A DNA stretch of 55,034 bases from positions 2,072,400 through 2,127,433 of the forward strand of contig NZ_RJSG01000002.1 of assembly GCF_003725775.1 (NCBI RefSeq), written 5' to 3'. Source of the DNA: Nocardioides marmorisolisilvae (GTDB taxonomy: Bacteria > Actinomycetota > Actinomycetes > Propionibacteriales > Nocardioidaceae). Positions 43,054 to 51,270 of the stretch are shown piece after piece. The first letter of the stretch is position 1. Each line of letters opens with the position of its first letter. The position numbers and the translations under genes were made by a program. The notes below the pieces were generated by a model. The model was not told the DNA's origin. It made no database searches and saw nothing but the letters and a program-made list of their open reading frames with translations.

Positions 43054-43485
43054 CTACGTCTGGTGGACGTAGCTGTCGAGTTGATCGCGCTCGAACTCGA
43101 CCTCGGCGATGTGGTTCTTGACGATGTCGCCGATGCTCACCACGCCGACCAGGCGGCCGTCCTCGACCACCGGGAGGTGGCGGAACCGGCCCTCGGTCAT
43201 GACCCGGCGCACCTCGTCCAGCGAGCTGCTCGGCTCGCAGGTGCGCACGTTGGTGGTCATGATGTCGGCCACGGTTGCGGACAGTGCCTGATCGTTGCCG
43301 TTGAGCTGCCGGACCACGTCGCGCTCGGAGACGATCCCGCTCACGCTGGAGCCGTCGCCGCTGACCACCGCAGCGCCGATGTTGTGCTCCGCGAGCAGGG
43401 CGACGAGCTCGCGGACGCTCGCCTCCGGCTTGATCGTGACGATGTCCTGGCTGGCCTTGCCGGCTACAACTTCGCTGATCCTCAT
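43054..43485 (-). CDS. Tandem CBS-domain protein
   Basis: The 143-residue protein is a pair of CBS domains (about 8-65 and 75-130), each with the G-I/V-V-S-x-x-D motif (GIVSERDVVRQL; GVVSIGDIVKNH). Such stand-alone pairs bind adenine nucleotides and sense energy state. The ATG at 43485 is 7 nt from TAGCCT. It belongs to a minus-strand run with the S4 and DUF445 genes. Confidence 0.9.
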   Translation of the reverse strand: MRISEVVAGKASQDIVTIKPEASVRELVALLAEHNIGAAVVSGDGSSVSGIVSERDVVRQLNGNDQALSATVADIMTTNVRTCEPSSSLDEVRRVMTEGRFRHLPVVEDGRLVGVVSIGDIVKNHIAEVEFERDQLDSYVHQT

Positions 43486-43492
43486 GCCGTCG

Positions 43493-43498
43493 AGGCTA
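43493..43498 (-). promoter_or_regulatory. -10 element of the CBS gene, made from a stop codon
   Basis: TAGCCT is 7 nt before the ATG at 43485. Its TAG is the stop codon of the S4 gene (43498-43496). Confidence 0.55.
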
Positions 43499-43726
43499 GT
43501 GTCCGCGCCTGGAGATGCCAACGGTCTCGCCACGGACCGTCACCGAGTCACCCGGCACCAGCTGGCGGCCGCGGCGGGTCTCGACCTCCCCGTTGACCAG
43601 CACGACGCCCTCGGCGAGCACGTCGCGCGCCTCGCTCCCGTTGTCGATGAAGTCCGCCAGCTTGAGCAGCTGCCCGAGCCGGATCACGTCGTCGCGGATC
43701 TCCACGATCCGGTCGGGTTCAGCCAT
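43496..43726 (-). CDS. S4 RNA-binding domain protein, YbcJ/RlbA-like
   Basis: The 76-residue protein is one S4 domain: IRLGQLLKLADFIDNGSEAR, then VLVNGEVETRRGRQLVPGDSV. It binds structured RNA, probably rRNA or tRNA. Its ATG directly follows the TGA of the DUF445 gene with no gap. Confidence 0.9.
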   Translation of the reverse strand: MAEPDRIVEIRDDVIRLGQLLKLADFIDNGSEARDVLAEGVVLVNGEVETRRGRQLVPGDSVTVRGETVGISRRGH

Positions 43727-44986
43727 TCAGTTCACCGCCAGGGAGATCGCGTGGATGAGGACGCCGACGAGACCGCCGACGATGGTGCCGTTGATCCGGA
43801 TGAACTGGAGGTCGCGCCCGACCTGGAGCTCGATCCGGGCTGCTGCCTCGCGGCCGTCCCACCGGGCGACCGTGTGGGTGATGACGGCGGTCAGCTCCCC
43901 GCCGTACCGGCGCACGCCGAAGGCGGCCGCGTCGGCGACCACCGTGTCCAGCCGGTCGCGCAGCTCCTCGTCGGTCCCGATCCGCTCGCCGAAGCGCACC
44001 AGCTCGGCCGTCGCGCGCTCCCGCAGCGGGCCCGCGGAATCGTCGAGGGCGTCCAGCAGCGCTCGCTTGAGCGCGTCGAAGACCGACATGCCGGCGGCCA
44101 GGAACTGCGGGTGCTCCAGCAGCCGGGTCTTGAGACGCTCGGCGCGCTCCTGGGTCGGCGGGTTGGTCAGCAGGTCCTGGGCCAGCTGGGCGAGCAGGCT
44201 GTCCAGCGCGGCCCGGGCGCGGTGGTTCGGGTCGGCGCGGATGTCCGCGACCCAGTGGACCGCCTCCAGGTGCACCCGGTCGGTGACCAGCTCGTTGAGC
44301 CGTTCGGGCACCCAGCGCGGCGCACGCTCGCCGATGACCGAGGTGAAGGTCTCCTGGTTGTGCACCAGCCAGTGGTAGCCCTCCTCCAGCGCGAGGTCGA
44401 CCAGGCCGTGGTGGGCGTCGTCGCGCAGCACCTCGGCGAGCAGGTTTCCGGCGATCGGCGAGATCGGCTCGGTCACCAGCCGCGGCAGGATCACGTCCGC
44501 GACCAGGCCCTCGACGTCCTCGTCGCGCAGCCGACGCAGCCCGACCGCGGCCAGCGAGGCACCCTCGGCCACGACCTTGGCCGCGTTGGCGGGATCGCTC
44601 AGCCACTCCCCGACCCGGGCTGAGACCCGCGCGGCGCCGAGCCGGTCGCGGATGATCTCCTCCTGGAGGAAGTTCTCCTGGACGAAGTCCTCCAGGCTCT
44701 TGCCGAAGTCGTCCTTGCGCCGCGGGATCAGCGCGGTGTGCGGGATCGGCAGTCCGAGCGGGTGCTTGAACAGCGCGGTGACCGCGAACCAGTCCGCCAT
44801 CGCGCCGACCATGCTGGCCTCGGCGCCGGCGTTGACGTAGCCGAGGAACCCGTCCTGGTTGAGGGTCAGCAGGTAGACCGCGGCGGCGAAGACGAGCAGC
44901 CCGACCGCCAGGGACTTCATCTGGCGCAGACGCCGGCGACGCTCGGCGTCGGCGGCTCCGGCGGGGAGGATCATCGGGATGGTCAT
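43727..44986 (-). CDS. DUF445 membrane protein
   Basis: The 419-residue protein has an N-terminal span (SLAVGLLVFAAAVYLLTL), the DUF445 core GAMADWFAVTALFKHPLGLPIPHTA, a long helical soluble part, and a C-terminal span (INGTIVGGLVGVLIHAI). The family resembles YheB and has no established activity. GGAG lies 5-6 nt before the ATG. It leads the S4-CBS run. Confidence 0.88.
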   Translation of the reverse strand: MTIPMILPAGAADAERRRRLRQMKSLAVGLLVFAAAVYLLTLNQDGFLGYVNAGAEASMVGAMADWFAVTALFKHPLGLPIPHTALIPRRKDDFGKSLEDFVQENFLQEEIIRDRLGAARVSARVGEWLSDPANAAKVVAEGASLAAVGLRRLRDEDVEGLVADVILPRLVTEPISPIAGNLLAEVLRDDAHHGLVDLALEEGYHWLVHNQETFTSVIGERAPRWVPERLNELVTDRVHLEAVHWVADIRADPNHRARAALDSLLAQLAQDLLTNPPTQERAERLKTRLLEHPQFLAAGMSVFDALKRALLDALDDSAGPLRERATAELVRFGERIGTDEELRDRLDTVVADAAAFGVRRYGGELTAVITHTVARWDGREAAARIELQVGRDLQFIRINGTIVGGLVGVLIHAISLAVN

Positions 44987-45059
44987 CGCGCTCCGGACGC
45001 TACCGGAAGCGCCGCGCGGGGGAACGTCCGGATTGTGTGCGTTCCCAGGAGCGGTGACC

Positions 45060-45065
45060 TAGGCT
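45060..45065 (+). promoter_or_regulatory. -10 element of the metalloprotease gene (leaderless GTG)
   Basis: TAGGCT lies 6 nt before the GTG at 45072. Confidence 0.55.
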
Positions 45066-45071
45066 TCCGGG

Positions 45072-46562
45072 GTGCAGATCAACTCTCGGACGCGCCTGAT
45101 CGCGGTCCTGGCCTCGGCCCTTCTCCTGCTCGGCATCCTGGTCACCACCTCGGGGGCGCAGGCCTCCCCGGCGGAGCCGAAGTCGCCGTACACCCGCACC
45201 CAGGCCGAGAAGTTGCTCGCGCAGGTCAAGCAGGCGCTCTCGCCGGGGAAGGCGAACGCACGCCGAGCCTCCGGCGCCCAGCCCCGCCGCGACCTGGGCC
45301 TGCTGATCCACCAGCTGCAGAAGGCCCGGCCCGCGCTGGCCAAGGCCGACCAGCAGAGCGCCGACATCGCGACGAGCCGACCGATCCCGGACTCGCCGAC
45401 CTGCGAGGCGGCCTCGCAGCCGGTCCTGCTCGGCACCCCGATCGAGTGGGAGGTCAAGACCAGCACCCACTTCTGCCTGCACTACCAGACCACCGGCGAC
45501 GCGGCCACGACCGCGGCCTGGGCCTCCAAGACCATCAACGTCCTGGAGCACGTCTACTACTACGAGACCAGCCACCTGAACTACCGCCAGCCGTTGAAGG
45601 ACCAGGACGGCAAGTACGACGTCTTCCTCGACGACATCGGCCAGAACGGCTACTACGGCTTCTGCACCACCGACGACCCGTCGGCGACCTCCACGGCCTG
45701 GTGCGAGCTGGACAACGACTTCGCCAAGTCGCAGTTCAACGCCTGGCCGACGAACTCGCTCAGCGTGACGGCTGCCCACGAGTTCTTCCACGCGATCCAG
45801 TTCGCCTACGACGCGGACGACAGCACCTGGTTCCTGGAGGGCACCGCGGTCTGGATGGAGGACCAGGTCTACCCGGACATCAACGACTACCTCCAGTACC
45901 TCAACTACAGCCAGATCACCCAGTCCGAGGTGCCGATCGACACCACCGGTGACTTCGAGCGCTACGGCGCGGTGATCTTCTGGAAGTACCTCAGCGAGGG
46001 CTACCACTCCGTCGACATCATCCGCCGGATCTGGGACGCGGCCTCGGTCTCCCGCGGCACCAAGAACGCCATCCAGGCGACCATCGCGGTGCTCCGGCTC
46101 GAGCACATCAGCTTCGCCCAGGCGTTCGCCCGCTTCTCGGTCTGGAACACCCTGCCGTCCGGCTCGTACGCCGACCGCAGGCTGTTCCCGAAGCCCGTCG
46201 CCTGGGGCAGCGCCGGCCTCGGCAACTCCAAGCGCGACACGGGCAGCCAGAGCATCAGCCTGGACCACCTCTCGAGCGCGAACGTGACGCTGATCCCGAG
46301 CTCCGCGCTGCCGTCCAAGGCGCGCCTGACGATCACCGCCAGTGCGCCGAGCAGCTACGTGGGCCAGGTCCGGATCCAGGTGCGGAAGACGAACGGCACC
46401 ACGATCTACGAGACGCTCTCGCTGAACTCGGGCGGTGCCGGGTCCCGGACGCTCTACTTCTCCGGCAAGACCATCAGCTCGGTGCGGGTGACCCTGGCGA
46501 ACGTGACCGTCACCTCGGACAACCAGAAGTTCAGCTTCCGGGCCAAGGTCGCGCTTCCGTGA
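45072..46562 (+). CDS. Secreted metalloprotease, MXAN_6640-like
   Basis: The 496-residue protein has a signal peptide (cleavage near AQA, residue 32) and the zinc motif HEFFH (first His about residue 236) followed by a Glu about 18 residues later in EGTAVWMED, as in gluzincins. Paired cysteines suggest disulphides. The last ~120 residues form a beta domain. It should cleave extracellular proteins. No propeptide function is clear. The following gene overlaps by four bases. Confidence 0.82.
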   Translation: MQINSRTRLIAVLASALLLLGILVTTSGAQASPAEPKSPYTRTQAEKLLAQVKQALSPGKANARRASGAQPRRDLGLLIHQLQKARPALAKADQQSADIATSRPIPDSPTCEAASQPVLLGTPIEWEVKTSTHFCLHYQTTGDAATTAAWASKTINVLEHVYYYETSHLNYRQPLKDQDGKYDVFLDDIGQNGYYGFCTTDDPSATSTAWCELDNDFAKSQFNAWPTNSLSVTAAHEFFHAIQFAYDADDSTWFLEGTAVWMEDQVYPDINDYLQYLNYSQITQSEVPIDTTGDFERYGAVIFWKYLSEGYHSVDIIRRIWDAASVSRGTKNAIQATIAVLRLEHISFAQAFARFSVWNTLPSGSYADRRLFPKPVAWGSAGLGNSKRDTGSQSISLDHLSSANVTLIPSSALPSKARLTITASAPSSYVGQVRIQVRKTNGTTIYETLSLNSGGAGSRTLYFSGKTISSVRVTLANVTVTSDNQKFSFRAKVALP

Positions 46563-46951
46563 GCACCGGCGCCGAGCTCGGCCTGGCCCGCTGGCACGAG
46601 GTCGTCGCGAGCCGTGACGCCGGTGTGCTGGCCGGGATGATCGCCGAGGACGCGGTCTTCAGCTCCCCGGCCGTGCACGCGCCGCAGGAGGGTCGCGACA
46701 CGGTCGTGGCGTACCTCAGCGCGGCGCTGGTCGTGCTCGGTCCGACGCTGACCTACCACGACACCTGGACCCGCGAGAACGACGCGGTGCTGCGCTTCAC
46801 CGCCGTCGTCGGCGGCAAGGAGATCGAGGGGATCGACATGATCACCTGGGACGACGACGGCACGATCGTCTCGTTCACGGTGATGGTGCGCCCGATCCGC
46901 GGCCTGGAGGCCGTGATCGAGGCGATGGCTCAGCAGCTCTTCGGCGGCTAG
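46559..46951 (+). CDS. NTF2-like (SnoaL) protein
   Basis: The 130-residue protein has the NTF2-like cone fold: RWHEVVASRDAGVLAGMIAEDAVFSSPAV, then beta strands with DMITWDDDGTIVSFTVMVRP. Members are isomerases, cyclases or binding proteins. The GTG start shares GTGA with the metalloprotease stop, so it is translationally coupled, although the protease is exported and this protein is not. Confidence 0.82.
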   Translation: MSTGAELGLARWHEVVASRDAGVLAGMIAEDAVFSSPAVHAPQEGRDTVVAYLSAALVVLGPTLTYHDTWTRENDAVLRFTAVVGGKEIEGIDMITWDDDGTIVSFTVMVRPIRGLEAVIEAMAQQLFGG

Positions 46952-48975
46952 CCCACCCAGAACCCGCGGCTGCCGCCGTACCAGCCGCCCCAGGGGTCCT
47001 CGTAGCCGGTGGACCGCCCGGGTCCGCGCGAGCCCAGGTAGCTGCCGACGACGGCCGCGCCGAGGTCGTCGAGCTCCGGGGCGACGACCTTGCCGTCGAC
47101 GCGCTTGGCCATCTGGTCGATGAACCGGGCCAGGCCCGGGTCGTCACCGAGCCGGAAGAAGGTCACCTGCGCGCCGAGCCGGCCGGAGTTGTCGAGCTCG
47201 CGGACGCTGTTGGCGATCGTCAGCGGGTGCGGCGGGTAGGAGAAGTAGAGCTGCCCGTCCGGCTCGAGGTGCGAGGTCGGCTCGCCGTCGGTGACGATCA
47301 GCAGCACCGGCTGCGCGTTCGGGTGCTTTCGGAAGTGCCGGTTCGCGAGCAGCAGGGCGTGGTGCAGGTTGGTGCCCTTGGCGGGCATCCGGTCCAGCGC
47401 GGTCAACTGCTCGATCTCCATCACCTCGGCGTGCCGGCCGAAGCCGATCAGCTCCAGCGCATCGCCGCGGAACCGACTGCTGATCAGCTGGTGCAGTGCC
47501 AGCGCGGTGCGCTTCATCGGCACCCAGCGACCGTCCAGGATCATCGAGTACGAGGTGTCGACCAGCAGCGCCACGGCCGCCTGGGTGCGCGCCTCGGTCT
47601 CGATCACCTCGATGTCCTGCACCGTCAGGCGCAGCTCGCCACCGTCACCCGCGGTCCGCTGCACCGCGTTCAGCACCGTGCGCGGGATGTCCCAGGGCTC
47701 GGTGTCGCCGAAGGCCCACTCCCGGCTGGCGCCGGTCCGGTCCCCCGCCGCACCGGCGTTGCGGTGCTCGCGCTGCCCCTGGCGGTTCGACATCCGGGTG
47801 GCCACGTCGCGCAGCAGCGCCTTGCCCAGCTGGCGCATCGCCTTCGGCGAGAGCCGCAGCGTCCCGTCCGAGGTGCGCTTGAGGTAGCCGGACTCACGCA
47901 GCGCCTTCTCCAGCTCGGCCAGCGTCTTCGCGTCGACCGCCGCCTGCTCGCCGAGCTGGCGGGCCAGCATGTCCAGGTCGACGTCGTCCATCCGGGCGCC
48001 GCCGTAGGACTGGGAGAGCTGCTCGGAGAGCGCGTCGAGCTCAGCGAGGTCCTGGAAGGCGCCCGTGCCGTCGCCGAGGCCGAGGCCCTCCTCGCCCCCG
48101 AACTGCTCGGAGCCGGACCAGTCCTCCCCGGGGCGCAGCGCCTGGAGGTTGGAGTCGAGGCGGTTCAGGCCCTCCATCAGCTCCGGTGATCCGAAGGCCT
48201 GCGCGGAGAGCTCCATCAGCTCCTGGCGTTGCTCGGGCGTCATCGAGTTGAGCATCCGCTGGGCAGCGGCGGCGCGCTGGGCCAGCGCGTCCATCAGCTC
48301 GTCGAGGTTCTGCGGGTTCTCCGGGAAGAAGTCGCCATGCTTGTCCATGAAGTCGGCGAAGTCCTGCTCCGCGTCAACGCCCTGGCGGCGCTTCTCGAGC
48401 AGCTCGTTGAGGTCGCCGAGCATCTCGTTGACCGCGGCGCGGTCCTCCTCGGTGGCACCCTCCAGCGCCTGCTTCATGCCCTTGAAGCGTTGGTCGAGCA
48501 TCTCCCGGCCGAGCAGGTCCTTGATCTTCTCGAAGTCCGCGCGCGCCTCGGGGCTCTGCCAGTCGTAGTCGTTGAGCTCGGAGACCGCGGCAGCGGTCGA
48601 CGACGGAAGGTTCTCGAGCTGGAGCTCGCGGAAGGCGCGGTCGGAGTCGTCCATCATGGCGTCCCGGGCGAGCTGCTTGCGCTCCTCCAGAACGGCCTGG
48701 TCGAGCAGCTGGCGGACCTCGTTCATGGTGCCGTCGAGGCTGTGCCGCTGGAGCAGCTCCTGGCGCTTGCGGGCGACCTCCCGGGCCAGCTCGTCGAGCC
48801 CGCGCTGGTCCTGGCCGCCGCGGCGCAGGAACTCCTGCATCGCGCGCTCGGGCGAGTAACCGGCCATCACGTCCTCGCCGATGTGCGCCAGCGCCTCGGA
48901 CAGGTCGACCGGGGGCGCGAGCGGGTCACCGCCCGCGTAGCGGCGGTACGACGACCGGTGCCGGTCACCCGCCAT
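46948..48975 (-). CDS. VWA domain protein, magnesium-chelatase BchD-like
   Basis: The 675-residue protein is mainly helical over 1-430, with a C-terminal von Willebrand A domain whose MIDAS reads LLVDTSYSMILDG (DxSxS), then FGRHAEVMEIEQL and VTDGEPTSHL. It pairs with the AAA ATPase encoded just upstream (11-bp overlap). The two match M. tuberculosis Rv0959/Rv0958. MoxR/VWA pairs act as metal-insertion or remodelling chaperones. Its stop shares CTAG with the convergent gene. Confidence 0.9.
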   Translation of the reverse strand: MAGDRHRSSYRRYAGGDPLAPPVDLSEALAHIGEDVMAGYSPERAMQEFLRRGGQDQRGLDELAREVARKRQELLQRHSLDGTMNEVRQLLDQAVLEERKQLARDAMMDDSDRAFRELQLENLPSSTAAAVSELNDYDWQSPEARADFEKIKDLLGREMLDQRFKGMKQALEGATEEDRAAVNEMLGDLNELLEKRRQGVDAEQDFADFMDKHGDFFPENPQNLDELMDALAQRAAAAQRMLNSMTPEQRQELMELSAQAFGSPELMEGLNRLDSNLQALRPGEDWSGSEQFGGEEGLGLGDGTGAFQDLAELDALSEQLSQSYGGARMDDVDLDMLARQLGEQAAVDAKTLAELEKALRESGYLKRTSDGTLRLSPKAMRQLGKALLRDVATRMSNRQGQREHRNAGAAGDRTGASREWAFGDTEPWDIPRTVLNAVQRTAGDGGELRLTVQDIEVIETEARTQAAVALLVDTSYSMILDGRWVPMKRTALALHQLISSRFRGDALELIGFGRHAEVMEIEQLTALDRMPAKGTNLHHALLLANRHFRKHPNAQPVLLIVTDGEPTSHLEPDGQLYFSYPPHPLTIANSVRELDNSGRLGAQVTFFRLGDDPGLARFIDQMAKRVDGKVVAPELDDLGAAVVGSYLGSRGPGRSTGYEDPWGGWYGGSRGFWVG

Positions 48976-50383
48976 AGGTGGTCTCCCCGTCCTCGGAGTC
49001 CTTGCCGACCTTGCGGGCCAGGTAGAGGCCCTCCAGCGCGAGCTCGATGGCACCGGCGCGGGTGCCGTCGGTGGTCGCGTCCAGGCGGGCGCAGACGTCG
49101 TCGTACAGCTCGGACTCCCCGAGCGGCGGCAGCCCGGCCAGGAAGTCCCGTGCGGTCACCTGCTCCCCGGTGACCACCGAGCGGCCCTCGATGTCGAGCG
49201 CCTCGACGAGCAGGCCGAGGTCGATGCCGGCCAGGCGGTCGCGCACCACCTCGGCGGTCGCGGTCCGCAGCAGGTGCGTGAGGATCTCCTCCTCGCGCCC
49301 CTCCTCACCGGTCTCGAACTCGATCTTGCCCCCGAGCACGTCGACTGCGGTCTGCAGGTCCACGACGCGGGCGACGGCCTCGTCCTCGCCCTGGGCGGTC
49401 GCGCGGTGCAGCGCCGCCGCGGCGATCGTCTCGGCACCGGCGATCGCGAAGCGGGCGCTGACCCCGGAACGCTGGTCGACCGACTGGCTGCCGCGCAGGT
49501 TGCGGGTGAACCGGGCCAGGATCTCGACCAGGTGGTCCGGGACGTCGGCGACCAGGTGCGCCTCCTGCCGGATGACCGCGATCTCGTCCTCGATCCGCAG
49601 CGGGTAGTGCGTCCGGATCTCGGCGCCGAACCGGTCCTTGAGCGGGGTGATGATGCGTCCGCGGTTGGTGTAGTCCTCCGGGTTCGCGCTGGCGACCACG
49701 AGCACGTCCAGCGGCAGCCGCAGCACGTAGCCGCGGATCTGGATGTCGCGCTCCTCCATCACGTTGAGCATCGCGACCTGGATCCGCTCGGCGAGGTCGG
49801 GCAGCTCGTTGATGGCGACGATGCCGCGGTGGCTGCGCGGGATCAGGCCGAAGTGGATCGTCTCCGGGTCTCCGAGGGAACGGCCCTCGGCCACCTTCAT
49901 CGGGTCGACGTCGCCGATCAGGTCGGCCACGCTCGTGTCCGGGGTGGCCAGCTTCTCGGAGTAGCGCTCGTCGCGGTGCTTCCAGGAGATCCGCAGGTCG
50001 TCGCCGTACTCGGCGACCGCGCGCTGCGATGCGTGGGTGACCGGCTCGTAGGGGTGCTCGCCCAGCTCGGAGCCGGAGATCACCGGGGTCCACTCGTCGA
50101 GCAGCCCGACCAGGCTGCGCAGCAACCGGGTCTTGCCCTGGCCGCGCTCGCCGAGCAGCACGATGTCGTGGCCGGCCAGCAGCGCCCGCTCGACCTGCGG
50201 GATCACGGTGGACTCGAAGCCGTGCAGCCCCGGCCACGGGTCCCGACCCTCGGCGAGGGCGGCCAGCAGGTTCTCCCGCAGCTCGGCGCGCAGCGAGCGC
50301 TGGACGTGGCCGGAGGCACGCAGGGCGCCGACGGTAGCGATCGAGGGGGCAGGGGCGGAGGGCACGAGGTGCGAAGGGGTCAC
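48965..50383 (-). CDS. AAA ATPase, MoxR/magnesium-chelatase ChlI-like
   Basis: The 472-residue ATPase has a Walker A in GERGQGKTRLL (about residue 78), Walker B in GIVAINELPDL, and a sensor Asn in VVASANPEDY. It hydrolyses ATP to remodel or load a partner, presumably the overlapping VWA protein. The start is a GTG at 50383; TAGCCT lies 6 nt upstream, so it is probably leaderless. Confidence 0.92.
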   Translation of the reverse strand: MTPSHLVPSAPAPSIATVGALRASGHVQRSLRAELRENLLAALAEGRDPWPGLHGFESTVIPQVERALLAGHDIVLLGERGQGKTRLLRSLVGLLDEWTPVISGSELGEHPYEPVTHASQRAVAEYGDDLRISWKHRDERYSEKLATPDTSVADLIGDVDPMKVAEGRSLGDPETIHFGLIPRSHRGIVAINELPDLAERIQVAMLNVMEERDIQIRGYVLRLPLDVLVVASANPEDYTNRGRIITPLKDRFGAEIRTHYPLRIEDEIAVIRQEAHLVADVPDHLVEILARFTRNLRGSQSVDQRSGVSARFAIAGAETIAAAALHRATAQGEDEAVARVVDLQTAVDVLGGKIEFETGEEGREEEILTHLLRTATAEVVRDRLAGIDLGLLVEALDIEGRSVVTGEQVTARDFLAGLPPLGESELYDDVCARLDATTDGTRAGAIELALEGLYLARKVGKDSEDGETTYGG

Positions 50384-50389
50384 CTCTGC

Positions 50390-50395
50390 AGGCTA
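50390..50395 (-). promoter_or_regulatory. -10 element of the AAA ATPase gene
   Basis: TAGCCT on the minus strand lies 6 nt before the GTG at 50383. Confidence 0.55.
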
Positions 50396-50440
50396 CTCAG
50401 TGGCCCGTGACGGCGCGGTCGTTCCCGGGAGCGAACCGGA

Positions 50441-50446
50441 TAGCGT
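50441..50446 (+). promoter_or_regulatory. -10 element of the YchJ-like gene
   Basis: TAGCGT lies 7 nt before the ATG at 50454. Confidence 0.5.
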
Positions 50447-50453
50447 GACCCGC

Positions 50454-50852
50454 ATGTCCACCATGTCGGCGAACCAGGCCTGCCCGTGCGGGTCCGGTTC
50501 GGCGTACGACGCCTGCTGCGGACCGCTGGTCCGCAACGAGAGCCAGGCGACCGGGGTCGAGCAGCTGATGCGCTCGCGCTACTCCGCCTTCGTGGTGGGC
50601 GACGAGGACCACCTGTTCCGCACCTGGCACCCGCGCACCCGGCCCGAGCAGGTCGCGCCGGAGCCGGGCCTGGAGTGGACCGGCCTCGAGGTCCTCGACG
50701 TCGAGGAGCCCGGCGACGGCACCGGCGTGGTGGAGTTCCGGGCGCACTGGCGGTGGCAGGGCAAGCACGGCCTGCTGCACGAGCGCAGCACGTTCGAGCA
50801 GCGCGGCGGGCGCTGGCTGTACGTCGACGGCACCTCGCCACGCCTCGGCTAG
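50454..50852 (+). CDS. YchJ-like (UPF0225) SEC-C protein
   Basis: The 132-residue protein has an N-terminal zinc-binding SEC-C-type motif (CPCGSGSAYDACC) and a C-terminal NTF2-like fold (RSRYSAFVVGDEDHLFRTWHP, VVEFRAHWR). Function is unknown. It diverges from the AAA ATPase gene. Confidence 0.9.
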   Translation: MSTMSANQACPCGSGSAYDACCGPLVRNESQATGVEQLMRSRYSAFVVGDEDHLFRTWHPRTRPEQVAPEPGLEWTGLEVLDVEEPGDGTGVVEFRAHWRWQGKHGLLHERSTFEQRGGRWLYVDGTSPRLG

Positions 50853-50864
50853 GCGCAGCCTGCG

Positions 50865-51227
50865 TCAGGCGGTGCAGGTCTTCTTGATGTAGGCGTCCAG
50901 CGCCTTCAGGTTCTTCTGCTCGCTGGTGTTGAGCTTCTTGGACTTCTTGATGAAGTCCTGCCCGTTCTTGGCGTCGAGCACCCGGTCGATCAGCTGGACG
51001 AACCCGTCGCGAGCGGCCTGCGGGATCCCCTTCGGCGTCCCGGTGTCGGCCAGCTTCTTGGCCGCGGAGACGCCCTGCTTGAAGGTCGTCGACGCGGAGA
51101 ACTTCTCCCCCGCGGAGCAGAAGTCCTTCACCGTGGCCGACTTCGGGATGTCCCGGCACCCGCCCAGCCCGAGGGCGAGGGTGGTCGCCAGCAGCGCCGT
51201 CGCTGCACGGGTCGCTGCTGGCCTCAT
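50865..51227 (-). CDS. Predicted lipoprotein of unknown function
   Basis: The 120-residue protein has a lipobox LGGC (Cys about residue 24). The mature part is helical and lysine-rich, with two more cysteines (in DFCSAG and at the C-terminus, KKTCTA). GAGGAG lies 5 nt before the ATG. No family recognised. Confidence 0.75.
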   Translation of the reverse strand: MRPAATRAATALLATTLALGLGGCRDIPKSATVKDFCSAGEKFSASTTFKQGVSAAKKLADTGTPKGIPQAARDGFVQLIDRVLDAKNGQDFIKKSKKLNTSEQKNLKALDAYIKKTCTA

Positions 51228-51270
51228 CGGTCTCCTCGTTCACGCGGACCAGGGCGGATCCGCGTCCGGA

